Part shown: piece by piece, positions 17,710-25,849 of the stretch
How positions within the stretch are numbered: position 1 is the stretch's first letter
Layout of the letters: each line of letters opens with the position of its first letter
Assembly: GCF_004564235.1 (NCBI RefSeq)
Contig: NZ_SOMN01000023.1
Location: 1 to 64,000, forward strand
Direction of reading: 5' to 3'
Length of the DNA: 64,000 nt
Origin: Cohnella luojiensis
GTDB lineage: Bacteria; Bacillota; Bacilli; Paenibacillales; Paenibacillaceae
Position numbers and translations under genes: made by a program
The notes under the pieces: model-generated
Database searches by the model: none
What the model was told of the DNA's origin: nothing
What the model saw: only the letters and a program-made list of their open reading frames with translations

Positions 17710-18627
17710 ATGCAAATCGGCTTAATCGGATTGGGAAAAATGGGCTTCAACTTGGCGCAAAACTTGCTGGATCATCATCACGAGGTGGTGGCGTTCGATC
17801 TGAACGCCGATGCGGTCGAATCGGTCAAATCACTCGGCGCGCAAGGAACGACGAACTTAAAACAGCTCGTTCAATCATTGGAAAAACCGAGGATTCTTTG
17901 GCTGATGGTTCCGCACGCCGTAGTTGATTCGCTCATCGCAGAAGTCACTCCAATGCTTTCGAATGGGGATATCATAATTGAAGCCGGCAATTCACACTAT
18001 AAAGAATCGATTCGTCGGTATGAGCAATTGAAGCCTTTCGGCATCCACTTCCTTGACGTTGGAACTTCCGGCGGTATGGAAGGCGCTCGCCATGGCGCTT
18101 GTTACATGGCTGGCGGAGATCCGGAAGCGTGGAGCATCGTGGAGCCCGTCTTCCGGGATACTGCAGTCGAGAACGGGTATTTGTATGCAGGCAAAGCTGG
18201 CAGCGGTCATTTCTTGAAAATGGTGCACAACGGCATCGAATACGGGATGATGGCCTCTATAGGCGAAGGGTTCGAGGTGCTGGAGAAAAGCGGATTCGGA
18301 TTCGACTTCGAGAATGTGGCCCGCGTCTGGAACAATGGCTCGGTTATCCGCTCTTGGCTGATGGAGCTGACCGAGCGGGCCTTCTCCAAGGATGCGAACC
18401 TGGACGAGATCAAAGGAACGATGCAATCGTCCGGAGAAGGCAGGTGGACGGTTGAGACGGCTTTCGATCTGCAGACCGCGACACCCGTCATAGCCATGTC
18501 GTTGCTGATGCGTTACCGTTCGCTTGAGAACGATACGTTCACCGGCAAAGTGGTCGCCGCCTTGCGCAATGAATTCGGCGGACATGCCGTCGAGAAAAAA
18601 GAAACTCCGCAGACTGTGAAAATCTAA
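17710..18627 (+). CDS. 6-phosphogluconate dehydrogenase, short (YqeC/GndA-like) type
   Basis: 305 residues, much shorter than the 470-residue Gnd. It has the N-terminal Rossmann motif IGLIGLGKMG, the substrate-binding GNSHYKES and DVGTSGGMEGARHG segments, and KMVHNGIEYGMM. Short enzymes of this type are often NAD-dependent rather than NADP-dependent; that is family knowledge, not visible here with certainty. The GGAGGG site sits just before the ATG. It is 25 nt after zwf, so the two enzymes of the oxidative branch are co-expressed. No separate lactonase gene is present. Confidence 0.9.
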   Translation: MQIGLIGLGKMGFNLAQNLLDHHHEVVAFDLNADAVESVKSLGAQGTTNLKQLVQSLEKPRILWLMVPHAVVDSLIAEVTPMLSNGDIIIEAGNSHYKESIRRYEQLKPFGIHFLDVGTSGGMEGARHGACYMAGGDPEAWSIVEPVFRDTAVENGYLYAGKAGSGHFLKMVHNGIEYGMMASIGEGFEVLEKSGFGFDFENVARVWNNGSVIRSWLMELTERAFSKDANLDEIKGTMQSSGEGRWTVETAFDLQTATPVIAMSLLMRYRSLENDTFTGKVVAALRNEFGGHAVEKKETPQTVKI

Positions 18628-18647
18628 AAATAAATGAGGCGATTACC

Positions 18648-19583
18648 ATGAAGAAAGCAGCAGTTATTATCGGAGCAGGCCCAGCCGGATTGACAGCCGC
18701 CATCTATCTGGCAAAGGCGAACGTGGAACCCCTTGTGATTAAGGGGCTCGAACCGAGCAAATATTTGCTAACCACGATGGAAGTGGATGCGTATCCCGGT
18801 TTCCCGTTAGGAGTTAACGGGCCGACGCTTCTGGACGATATGGGCAAGCAGGCAGAGCAGCTAGGAGCGCGGATCCGAACGGGAACGGTCGACAGCGTGG
18901 ACTTGTCTATTCGACCTTTCCGGATTCATCTGGAGGGTCATGAGACGATCGAAACCGAATCGCTCATCATCGCGACCGGCGCTTCCTTCAAGCAGTTGGG
19001 TATCCCGGGAGAAAAGGATAACTTCGGACGAGGAGTAAGCACCTGCGCGACATGCACCGGATTTTTCGCCACCGACAAAAAGGTAATCGTGGTCGGAGGC
19101 GGCGATTCCGCGCTCGAAGAGGCGTTGTACTTGACCCGGTATGCTTCCGAAGTCACGATCGTACACCGCCGGAACGAACTCAGGGCTTCCAAAGGCATGC
19201 AAGAACGAGCTCGCCGATCTAAAAAAATCAATTGGATACTAGACGTTACTCCGCTGGAAGTGTTAGACAATGGGATCCATGTCTCGGGCCTTAGGGTAAG
19301 AAACAACAGTTCCGGCTTGGAAGAGGTCATCCCTGCCGAACGCGTATTCGTCGCAATCGGAAGCACGCCCAACACTGCTTTTCTCGAGGGGCAGCTTCCC
19401 GTTAGCAAGCGAGGGCACCTTCTAGTCAAACCCGGTACGACGGAAACGGATATTCCCGGAGTTTTCGTCTGCGGCGATGTGCAGGACGACAAGTACGGCC
19501 AAATCGCCAGCGCAGTCGGTTCGGGCTGCATGGCTGCCGGCGACAGCGAGCGGTATTTGGAATCGATCGAACATAACGGCTAA
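18648..19583 (+). CDS. Thioredoxin reductase-like flavoprotein with altered catalytic motifs
   Basis: 311 residues, same fold and length as TrxB (FAD motif GAGPAGLTAAIYLA, NADPH motif VVGGGDSALEE and HRRNELRAS). It keeps the redox pair Cys133/Cys136, but the next residue is Thr137 (CATCTGFF) where thioredoxin reductases have the catalytic Asp. It also differs at the flavin contacts: EPSKYL instead of EPGGQL, and KYGQIASAVG instead of KYRQAITAAG. A canonical TrxB lies at 60237-61190. It is the third gene after zwf and gnd, so it may use their NADPH on another substrate such as a thioredoxin-like protein, a disulfide or a quinone. Confidence 0.85.
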   Translation: MKKAAVIIGAGPAGLTAAIYLAKANVEPLVIKGLEPSKYLLTTMEVDAYPGFPLGVNGPTLLDDMGKQAEQLGARIRTGTVDSVDLSIRPFRIHLEGHETIETESLIIATGASFKQLGIPGEKDNFGRGVSTCATCTGFFATDKKVIVVGGGDSALEEALYLTRYASEVTIVHRRNELRASKGMQERARRSKKINWILDVTPLEVLDNGIHVSGLRVRNNSSGLEEVIPAERVFVAIGSTPNTAFLEGQLPVSKRGHLLVKPGTTETDIPGVFVCGDVQDDKYGQIASAVGSGCMAAGDSERYLESIEHNG

Positions 19584-19591
19584 CTAATATA

Positions 19592-20266
19592 TTAACGTTT
19601 TTCTGCGAAAACCGTGCTAAAGCTGCTGTCAATGCCTTCGATAAACAAAGGTAAAGCATAGACGATGTCCACTTCGGACAAGTCATGGTTTAAGTTCATA
19701 TCCTCAATAATCAATATGAATCGGCCATCCATCCGACCTTTCCCGAGAATGATTTGATGAAAAAGGATTCCTTCATCCAACCTTTGCGCGGCTGAGGCGG
19801 AAATGAAGTCAATGCCTATGGCCCGCAATGAATCAAATACCATAAAGTACTTAGCTGCCGATGCTGAAAAACCCGGGTTATGGTTGCCGTAGCGAACCGG
19901 ATCCGAATCGCGGATTTTCCCGAACCTTGTGCGTATAAGCAACAGATCGGAGCCAGCGATCCGGTTCGCAAACGGCTCCAGATCTTCTTTCGTGATCAGT
20001 TCATCATCCGTTTTGGGAATGTCGAGGATCGTCATACGGGTAAAGACAAAATAATCAATGGGCAGCTCGCCGAGCTTTTTACCTTGCGGGTTGAAGTGCC
20101 ACGGGCCATCAATGTGCGTGCCATTATGATTAATGGTCGTTATGATAAATTGATTGAACAGATCGCCCTTTCGTATACTGAATTGTTGCTGGATCTCAAC
20201 AGGGGGATTGTCTTTAAACACTGGCGTATCCACGCTCAGCGGATAGGACAGGACCAATCGCTTCAT
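19592..20266 (-). CDS. Cyclase family protein (kynurenine formamidase-like metal hydrolase)
   Basis: 224 residues. The metal-binding signature HxGTHxDxPxH is close to complete: His47, His51, Asp53 and His57 in HNGTHIDGPWH. This family includes kynurenine formamidase and several polyketide or isatin hydrolases. No tryptophan-degradation genes are near, so the substrate is open. It is convergent with the reductase-like gene, 8 nt away, and is monocistronic by position. Confidence 0.8.
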   Translation of the reverse strand: MKRLVLSYPLSVDTPVFKDNPPVEIQQQFSIRKGDLFNQFIITTINHNGTHIDGPWHFNPQGKKLGELPIDYFVFTRMTILDIPKTDDELITKEDLEPFANRIAGSDLLLIRTRFGKIRDSDPVRYGNHNPGFSASAAKYFMVFDSLRAIGIDFISASAAQRLDEGILFHQIILGKGRMDGRFILIIEDMNLNHDLSEVDIVYALPLFIEGIDSSFSTVFAEKR

Positions 20267-20446
20267 ATTTCGCGGTCTCCTTTTTCCAATATATTTCCGC
20301 CGTTAAATTCTACATACCCCCTCCGACTTCCTACGGGATTAGCACTCCTATTTGCAAGAACAATTAATAATATGACGATAATCTTCTTATGAATTACTTT
20401 TTGACAAATTCAATTTGGTATCTAACGGTTCCCGATATCGACGAAT

Positions 20447-20476
20447 AAGACGCTGACCACTTGAGGTCAGCGTCTT
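20447..20476. terminator. Orphan 12-bp perfect hairpin
   Basis: AAGACGCTGACC paired with GGTCAGCGTCTT around a 6-nt loop, followed by TTT on the plus strand and TTATT on the minus strand. No gene ends here: the cyclase gene starts to the left and the membrane-protein pair starts about 100 nt to the right. It could be an attenuator before the pair, or the mark of a deleted gene. Confidence 0.5.
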
Positions 20477-20572
20477 TAACGATCTTATAGGTAGAATTGA
20501 AAATTAAAGATATCAGAATTGTTCAAAGGGAAAGTTACCATTCAGAGTTATATAGGAAGGGTGGCGGCCCCT

Positions 20573-21046
20573 ATGGTCGTTGTTATATTTATATTGTTCG
20601 CATGGTTTTGTATTCAAGTCCTAATAGGTCTGCTTCGCAAGCTCCCGCTTGTTGTCAATTTTCTTTTATTTATGGCTATTGAAGTCGTACTTATTAACAA
20701 ACTTACCATTAGTTACAATAATTTGAAGTTGTTCAAAATTAACACGAGCTTACCTCTCTTCATAGCTTTAATTCTACATAATGACTTCACCGTTACGTTC
20801 GTCCTGCTTGCCTTTGCTAATGTTTTTCTCACAACCCCGAAAACCAGTGTTTGCATAGGAATCTCCATCTACACGTTCCTATTTCAGATACTAATCGGCT
20901 TTGCACTTCGTTGGAATCACGTGCTTATCGATAAAGATTGGAATTTCTTCAAAGAGTCCATGATGATCATAATACTGATGGTTTATACATTGCTTTTGGG
21001 GAGGATCTTTCAGCGAATGGCTTCGAAGGAAGGATGGATCCGATAA
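20573..21046 (+). CDS. Small multi-helix membrane protein, unknown function
   Basis: 157 residues from the ATG at 20573; a TTG 54 nt upstream keeps the frame open but lacks a good ribosome site, whereas GGAAGGGTGG precedes this ATG. Nearly all of the protein is hydrophobic, with five or six likely membrane helices. No catalytic motif is visible. Its stop codon overlaps the next start (TAATG), so the two membrane genes are translationally coupled and probably act together. Not recognised. Confidence 0.65.
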   Translation: MVVVIFILFAWFCIQVLIGLLRKLPLVVNFLLFMAIEVVLINKLTISYNNLKLFKINTSLPLFIALILHNDFTVTFVLLAFANVFLTTPKTSVCIGISIYTFLFQILIGFALRWNHVLIDKDWNFFKESMMIIILMVYTLLLGRIFQRMASKEGWIR

Positions 21047-21552
21047 TGGAAAATATCGTTTACGACAATCAATTCAACGGCAATGAATGGTTTGTTATCG
21101 GACTAATGCTTGTAGGCTTCGGAGCGAGCTGGTTATTGCCGCGAACATTTTCTCCTCTGCAGATGATATTTAATATGTTGATTGGCATTACATTCGGGCT
21201 TATTTTTGACCATACTATCGGCGTACCGCCGTTAGACCTTTACGATTTTGGAGACCAATCGAATTATGAAATGTTTGATTTATTCTCATATCTGATGTAT
21301 GCACCGTACGGATACTTGTTTATATATGGGATTGAACGACTTCGAATTTACGGGATATTGACAATCGGATATATTCTTTTATGGACGAGCGGCGCTATTT
21401 TGATCGAATGGTTGGGCTTAAAGGTCGGTTTATTCCACTATAAAGACGGTTACCGATTATTGTACTCGATCCCTATCTACTTAATATTGCAAAGTTTTCA
21501 TCTACTTATGTATTGCATGGTATTTTCACTGGATCGATGGCAGAGACAGTGA
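21046..21552 (+). CDS. Small multi-helix membrane protein, unknown (partner of the previous)
   Basis: 168 residues, starting at the ATG that overlaps the previous stop; the open frame extends 36 codons upstream inside the previous gene. Four or five membrane helices are separated by short loops, with an acidic loop DLYDFGDQSNYEMFDL. The look is similar to the small integral membrane proteins of bacilli grouped as CBO0543, but this was not verified. No function assigned. Confidence 0.7.
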   Translation: MENIVYDNQFNGNEWFVIGLMLVGFGASWLLPRTFSPLQMIFNMLIGITFGLIFDHTIGVPPLDLYDFGDQSNYEMFDLFSYLMYAPYGYLFIYGIERLRIYGILTIGYILLWTSGAILIEWLGLKVGLFHYKDGYRLLYSIPIYLILQSFHLLMYCMVFSLDRWQRQ

Positions 21553-21688
21553 ATTAGGGAACGCGACTTTAATTCGCTATCAATCCGTTACATCGCACCC
21601 CATACGAAACCGGCTACTTGATCAAATAGACAATAATCGATTTTTAGAGGATAATTTATTTATACATAAATAGCGGAGGCACAGCATA

Positions 21689-23053
21689 ATGCAGAGACTA
21701 GGCAGAAACGACCCTTGCCATTGCGGCAGCGGCTTGAAATACAAAAAATGCTGTCTCAACAAGGACGAAAAGGGCAATGTCACTCGGCTTACTCCCCCTA
21801 ATCCGAAGACACCTGCAGACATCATTAACACCGAACTTACTTGGGCAAATGAGCTCCACAAGATTATTGCCATGTACTTCTTCAGCCAAACCATCGGCCT
21901 GTACGAAACCGAAGAAATCGACAATGTTATCCTCATGTGGAATGACTATGCCAACGAAGTGGTTCCAATCACGAAAAAGATCGGGGTGTACCCTGCAGCA
22001 CTGGAGTATGTCCTCTGTCAAATTTACGGTTATGAAAATACCCAAAGCTCTCTAGCCGAAAAATATGAAGTGTCGGTCGGTACGCTGTCGCAGCGGGCTA
22101 ATCAAATCCTCTCTTTTCTCGATGAGCATCTGCCTCAGTTGCCGGGTTCGCCGGATCCGACCGTTTCGGTCGCTTCGCATTCGAAATCTCGGTTCGTGAT
22201 GGAGCAGGAGATGCAACGCCTCCACGCATTGCTCGGCGAGCAAAATTTCGAGACCATCGAAGATGCCAATGTATTTCTTCAACAACAGTTGAATCAGAAG
22301 CCTGCCGGACGCAAAAGCGTAACCAAGCTAGAGCAAGCAGCCGAGATTCTTAGTGTTGCATGGGACGAGCCGAATCCCCAGCAACGGACCAAGCTGGCGC
22401 AGGATGCGCTACTCCTCGACCCCAATAGCGTCGATGCATACAACATATTAGCCGAATGTGCGTCTTCTACCCCCAAGGACATGGCCTATTATTACAAGCA
22501 GGGAATGCTCGTTGGGGAAAAGCATCTCGGCGAGGCGTTCTTCGCTGAAAACAAAGGATACTTCTGGGGCTATCTGCCGACGCGTCCTTATATGAGAGCG
22601 AAAAAAGGTTATGCCGAAGCATGTGCCGAGCTTGGGAATATGCCTGAGGCCATAAAGCATTACCGTGAGCTGCTTGAGCTTAATCCGAATGATAATCAGG
22701 GGGTTCGCGATCTTCTACTATCTGCCTATATCGAGACTTTGGAGTGGAGTAATGCGGCGACTCTTATTAAACGATTTGATGGCGAAGGAAGTGCAACCTT
22801 CAATTACAGTCGAATCCTAGTCGAATACGGGATGAACGGGCAATCGTCGAAGCTCGCGACGCTGATCAAGAAAGCCACCGCGCATAATCCTTATGTGCCC
22901 GCTTACTTGCATGGCAAAAAACGGCTTCCGCGTGAAATGCCCGAATTCATGGGTTATGGTGACGACCGGGAAGCAATCGTATACGCCCATTTAAACCGCC
23001 ATCTATGGATGGTTCGTCCTGAGCTCCTGCGTCTTTTTCCTGCTGGACGGTAA
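21689..23053 (+). CDS. SEC-C motif protein with TPR-like repeats
   Basis: 454 residues. The N-terminus carries a SEC-C zinc motif (RNDPCHCGSGLKYKKCC), the same fold that ends SecA and many stress proteins. The middle has a DNA-binding-looking segment (LAEKYEVSVGTLSQRANQIL) and the C-terminal half has TPR-like helical repeats (residues about 215-360). GGAGG precedes the ATG. The closest relative in this window is the TPR gene at 61245-62975, whose C-terminus holds a similar helix-turn-helix (YGVSQASISRYANRI). Role unknown. Confidence 0.8.
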   Translation: MQRLGRNDPCHCGSGLKYKKCCLNKDEKGNVTRLTPPNPKTPADIINTELTWANELHKIIAMYFFSQTIGLYETEEIDNVILMWNDYANEVVPITKKIGVYPAALEYVLCQIYGYENTQSSLAEKYEVSVGTLSQRANQILSFLDEHLPQLPGSPDPTVSVASHSKSRFVMEQEMQRLHALLGEQNFETIEDANVFLQQQLNQKPAGRKSVTKLEQAAEILSVAWDEPNPQQRTKLAQDALLLDPNSVDAYNILAECASSTPKDMAYYYKQGMLVGEKHLGEAFFAENKGYFWGYLPTRPYMRAKKGYAEACAELGNMPEAIKHYRELLELNPNDNQGVRDLLLSAYIETLEWSNAATLIKRFDGEGSATFNYSRILVEYGMNGQSSKLATLIKKATAHNPYVPAYLHGKKRLPREMPEFMGYGDDREAIVYAHLNRHLWMVRPELLRLFPAGR

Positions 23054-23127
23054 CTTCTTTATAGAGTTGAATACCGGGAATGTAGCGGTTGTAGAGAATT
23101 AAGTCGATGCGCTGCCACGCATACAAA

Positions 23128-23236
23128 AAGCCGACCTCATGCGGTCGGCTTTCGTGATGGTGGAGGCGAGGGGAGCCTACCCCTGAAGATAACGTGATAT
23201 GTGCTTCTACGGTGTAGTACAGATTTGATGTCATTC
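23128..23236 (-). repeat. Degraded copy of the ssrA 3' end plus terminator (copy 3)
   Basis: On the minus strand this matches the last ~85 nt of ssrA and its terminator, with many differences. The T-loop sequence is broken by a deletion (GGTAGGCTCCCC where ssrA has GGTTCGACTCCCC), so it cannot make tmRNA. The hairpin AAGCCGACC/GGTCGGCTT differs from the ssrA terminator by a matched C-to-G and G-to-C pair, so the stem is kept. It marks the outer edge of the ssrA-anchored cassettes, about 1.57 kb from copy 2. Confidence 0.8.
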
Positions 23237-23385
23237 AAAGCGCGCGTTATTCTTCTAGCTAATTCCTCCTTGTTAGGCCTAAGTCCCTTGCCCGTAATTA
23301 AACTCCAAACTCAGGATAAGGGATTAATTCCGTACTTAAACTTGGTCATTCGACTGCCGCCTTTCCTTTACAGATTGAATAAGAA

Positions 23386-23787
23386 CTATAATTTCGTCAG
23401 TTCATCCTGGGCTAATAACGGTGCTTTGGGCTTCTTTACAATGAAATGAGTGGAGTAATTCCGTTCGACGTCGGTGTCCCCGGACTTCGAGAACCGCAGC
23501 TGACACTTAGGTCCCTTCCCCCACTTTAAATAGACCGTGTAGGATTCTTTTAAGTCCATTTCTCTTGCCGTCTCCCGAAGCTTGGCCATAATAAAGCTGA
23601 ATTGAGCCAAATTTCCGTGAAGAACTCTTTCCAGATAGGGAACTCTGCCAAAGCGCCATTCCTCCACTAACTTGGATGAAATCTTCCCCATTTTCACAAA
23701 CAAATCCAGCGGACTTGCATAGCCTTTCTCATGGATTAGTTGGTGTACGGCGCTTCTCACTTTGATGTGCAGTTCTTGTCTATTCAC
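23386..23787 (-). CDS. Hypothetical protein in the ssrA-linked cassette
   Basis: 133 residues, basic, no signal peptide or membrane helix. The N-terminal third (VRSAVHQLIHEKGYASPLDLFVKMG) looks helical, the middle has EEWRFGRVPYLERVL, and the C-terminal third is strand-rich. I do not recognise the family. It lies 27 nt after the UPF0158 gene on the same strand with AAGGAG 12 nt before the ATG, so the two form a pair. The terminator-like hairpin of ssrA copy 3 is the first one downstream. A two-gene toxin-antitoxin or regulatory pair is possible but not shown. Confidence 0.7.
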   Translation of the reverse strand: MNRQELHIKVRSAVHQLIHEKGYASPLDLFVKMGKISSKLVEEWRFGRVPYLERVLHGNLAQFSFIMAKLRETAREMDLKESYTVYLKWGKGPKCQLRFSKSGDTDVERNYSTHFIVKKPKAPLLAQDELTKL

Positions 23788-23814
23788 TTAACTGACTCCT
23801 TTATAAGGGGTGAA

Positions 23815-24255
23815 TCAAGGTTGTTTGCTCTTGTAGCGTTCGGCCAACTCATCGTAATTAAGCTTAACGCCCTCCATCCACAGTTTAATTTCTTCCTCCG
23901 CATAATGGCGCTCAAATCTATTCCATTCCTCCCAAATATCCAATTGAGTAAGCGTATCCTTGAATCTTCGAAAAGGCTTATGTCCTTCAAGCGCGTCGAA
24001 AAGCTTCATCTTCGGATCCGAATCGGTTTGTTTGGCGAACTTCATCATGACATAATAAGCTTCATTAGAATCGATCTTTGGAACATCCACATATCGATCC
24101 TCATTCTCTTCATCCTCCCAGTCAATACTCGGTTCGCCGGTATAAATTTCATCCATATCCAAAATGACTTCACCGGTCTGCAAGTCCAGAAAATAAGGAT
24201 GTTCAAAGTCGTTGTCCAAGTAAGCATCAATAAGCTCGTCCATGAGTTGCGGCAT
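23815..24255 (-). CDS. UPF0158 family protein
   Basis: 146 residues, very acidic in the first half (LDLQTGEVILDMDEIYTGE, EDEENEDRYVDVP), then a helical region with W-E-E-W-NRFERHYAEE. The layout DLxTGExxxD...W...F...ERHYAEE(E)IKLW agrees with the UPF0158 family of uncharacterised proteins. It is the first gene of the pair in the outer ssrA cassette. Function unknown. Confidence 0.75.
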   Translation of the reverse strand: MPQLMDELIDAYLDNDFEHPYFLDLQTGEVILDMDEIYTGEPSIDWEDEENEDRYVDVPKIDSNEAYYVMMKFAKQTDSDPKMKLFDALEGHKPFRRFKDTLTQLDIWEEWNRFERHYAEEEIKLWMEGVKLNYDELAERYKSKQP

Positions 24256-24469
24256 CTAAAATCACTTTCCTTCTCTTAAAAGATTGACTGACTACGGCTT
24301 CTCTATTTTAATTCCCACTATTATATTAATAAACCTGCCTCGGTTGAGACAAGCCTGTACTACACCTTATTCGGGTTACTTGGGGACATAGTTGCATATA
24401 CAAGCAAAACTCCGATTTCTTTCAGTCGGATTTATTCATGATGAAAAAGCATGGAGGCTTTCTTTTTTG

Positions 24470-24828
24470 CTCCCCATACGAATCCGACTACTTCGTGTCG
24501 TTTCTTGTGTCGCGATTCTATAGTCGGCTCAGGGGTATCCCATTCTTCATTTAAACTGCTGACGAAGAGGATTCGCGGATGACGGTCTTAGCGGTAGAAT
24601 GAGATGCCGTGCTCGTCCGCTGCGCTCCCTGCGCGCGGAACGAACCCCATTGTCCTCCTTCGGACTGGATCGACTCCCCGTTTCTTTCCACACAAAAACC
24701 CGACCTCTTGCGGTCGGGTTTCTCGTGGTGGAGGCGAGAGGGGAGTCGAACCCCTGTCCGAAGACAACGCCACATGTGCTTCTACGGGTGTAGTGACAGA
24801 TTTGATGTCACCCTTAGAGACTCCCTGT
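24470..24828 (-). repeat. Second copy of ssrA 3' end, terminator and downstream flank (copy 2)
   Basis: About 360 bp nearly identical to 25975-26333. It holds about 100 nt of the ssrA 3' end (24728-24828), the terminator hairpin AACCCGACC/GGTCGGGTT at 24697-24720, and 230 bp of sequence that also follows the real ssrA. It has small changes, including a 2-nt insertion in the 3' acceptor segment (GGCGAGAGGGGAG instead of GGCGAGGGGAG). The identity ends at the shared CTCCCTGTC, where cassette-specific sequence begins. Confidence 0.88.
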
Positions 24829-24862
24829 CTTCTCACTAAGTTTTCTTTCGAGGAATTCCTAA

Positions 24863-25771
24863 TTAAACAGTAAGGATATCGGTTGGTACAGACCGTAAGT
24901 GTTTTTCCCAATCTTCTATGAAACCAATTCTGTTTAAATCGCAGACATCTCTATAGCGATCGATCAAGGAACTTAACTCAATAATCCAAGGATTCCAGAC
25001 GGAATATTCTTTAACGAGATATTTTAAAGTGAATATAATACTGTAAAGAGAATTCGGTTCGATTTTCAACTTTTGAGCGTTAAAAGTAAGGGCTACTTGC
25101 TGAGATAGTTTGGTGTTATAAACTCTAGAAAAATGAGCACACCGATTACGAAGAACGCACATGGAATGTAACCAACTATCCAAGAGCTTGGCTGTTTTCA
25201 GTCCATATTCTTTCGAGATAATCCTCTTATCTTCTGGTTTTAAGTTTGTGTAAAGAATAGACAAGCTGGAAAATGAGAGTACTTCGACTGCTAACCATAT
25301 TGGATACCTACTGCCATATTTCGTTTTATAATGAGCAACGAATAATTCCTTGCTACGTTCTAATTCTTCACTCATCTTCGTCACAAAACTATTGTAATCT
25401 GTATTTTTTCGAAAGGAAAAATTAGAAGGATCTTTATATCACTCAGAACCATATTTATGAGCAAGATGATATGAAATCTGTGACCGCATACTAACTTCAA
25501 CATATTCAAAGATATCCAATAGTAGCGACCTTAAGCGCATATCAAAGTCATATAATTCCACTACATGCTCAAAGACAGTTCCATCAATATATTTTTCTTC
25601 ATTAATTTTATATGGTAGTAAGTACCCTGTTAATCGATAGTAGTTAATGCGTTTGAGAATATCGGTGGCTCTATTCTCGTTCCCAACCTTTAACCCGCGA
25701 GATCTAAGAATATCTATCATTTCTTTATATGTTGCAGGGGGTTTTAGTTCAGACTCATAACTTTTGTCCAT
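24863..25771 (-). pseudogene. Abi_2 (AbiD/AbiF) HEPN-type gene with one in-frame TGA
   Basis: One frame of 302 codons from an ATG with GGGGGA upstream, interrupted only by TGA at codon 111 (25439-25441). The N-part has the Abi_2 pattern (LKRINYYRLTGYLLPYK) and R96-x5-H102; the C-part has LRNRCAH, giving R208-x4-H213. These are the two R-x4-6-H motifs of HEPN ribonucleases. Abi_2 proteins act in abortive phage defence. The gene is AT-rich compared with its surroundings, a sign of transfer. The TGA (TGG to TGA is the simplest origin) may be inactivating, a sequencing error or a readthrough site. A promoter and hairpin RNA candidate sit just upstream. Confidence 0.88.
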
Positions 25772-25785
25772 ACCCAATATCCCCC

Positions 25786-25843
25786 AAAAAATAAAATGGC
25801 CCGCCCAGTTTCGCATTGTTAAGAGGCGCGGGCGGGATCTGTT
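25786..25843 (-). ncRNA. Candidate short hairpin RNA upstream of the Abi_2 gene
   Basis: A consensus promoter (25850-25878) should start a transcript near 25843. It would hold a GC-rich stem CCCGCCC/GGGCGGG (25800-25806 and 25830-25836, 23-nt loop) directly followed by ATTTTATTTTTT, a terminator tail that ends 15 nt before the abi start. The result is a ~58-nt structured RNA, with abi expression left to readthrough. A conserved RNA motif is reported upstream of abiF genes, and this sits in the same place; whether it belongs to that motif is not shown. Confidence 0.5.
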
Positions 25844-25849
25844 ATCTTT

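Noticed and set aside
24551-24911. Several short frames such as MWRCLRTGVRLPS in both ssrA-end copies
   Set aside because: They are translations of the tmRNA 3' end and terminator and appear in parallel in both copies; non-coding.
25439-25441. Selenocysteine at the TGA of the Abi_2 gene
   Set aside because: No bacterial SECIS-like stem was seen just after it, and the position is not a catalytic Cys in the family.
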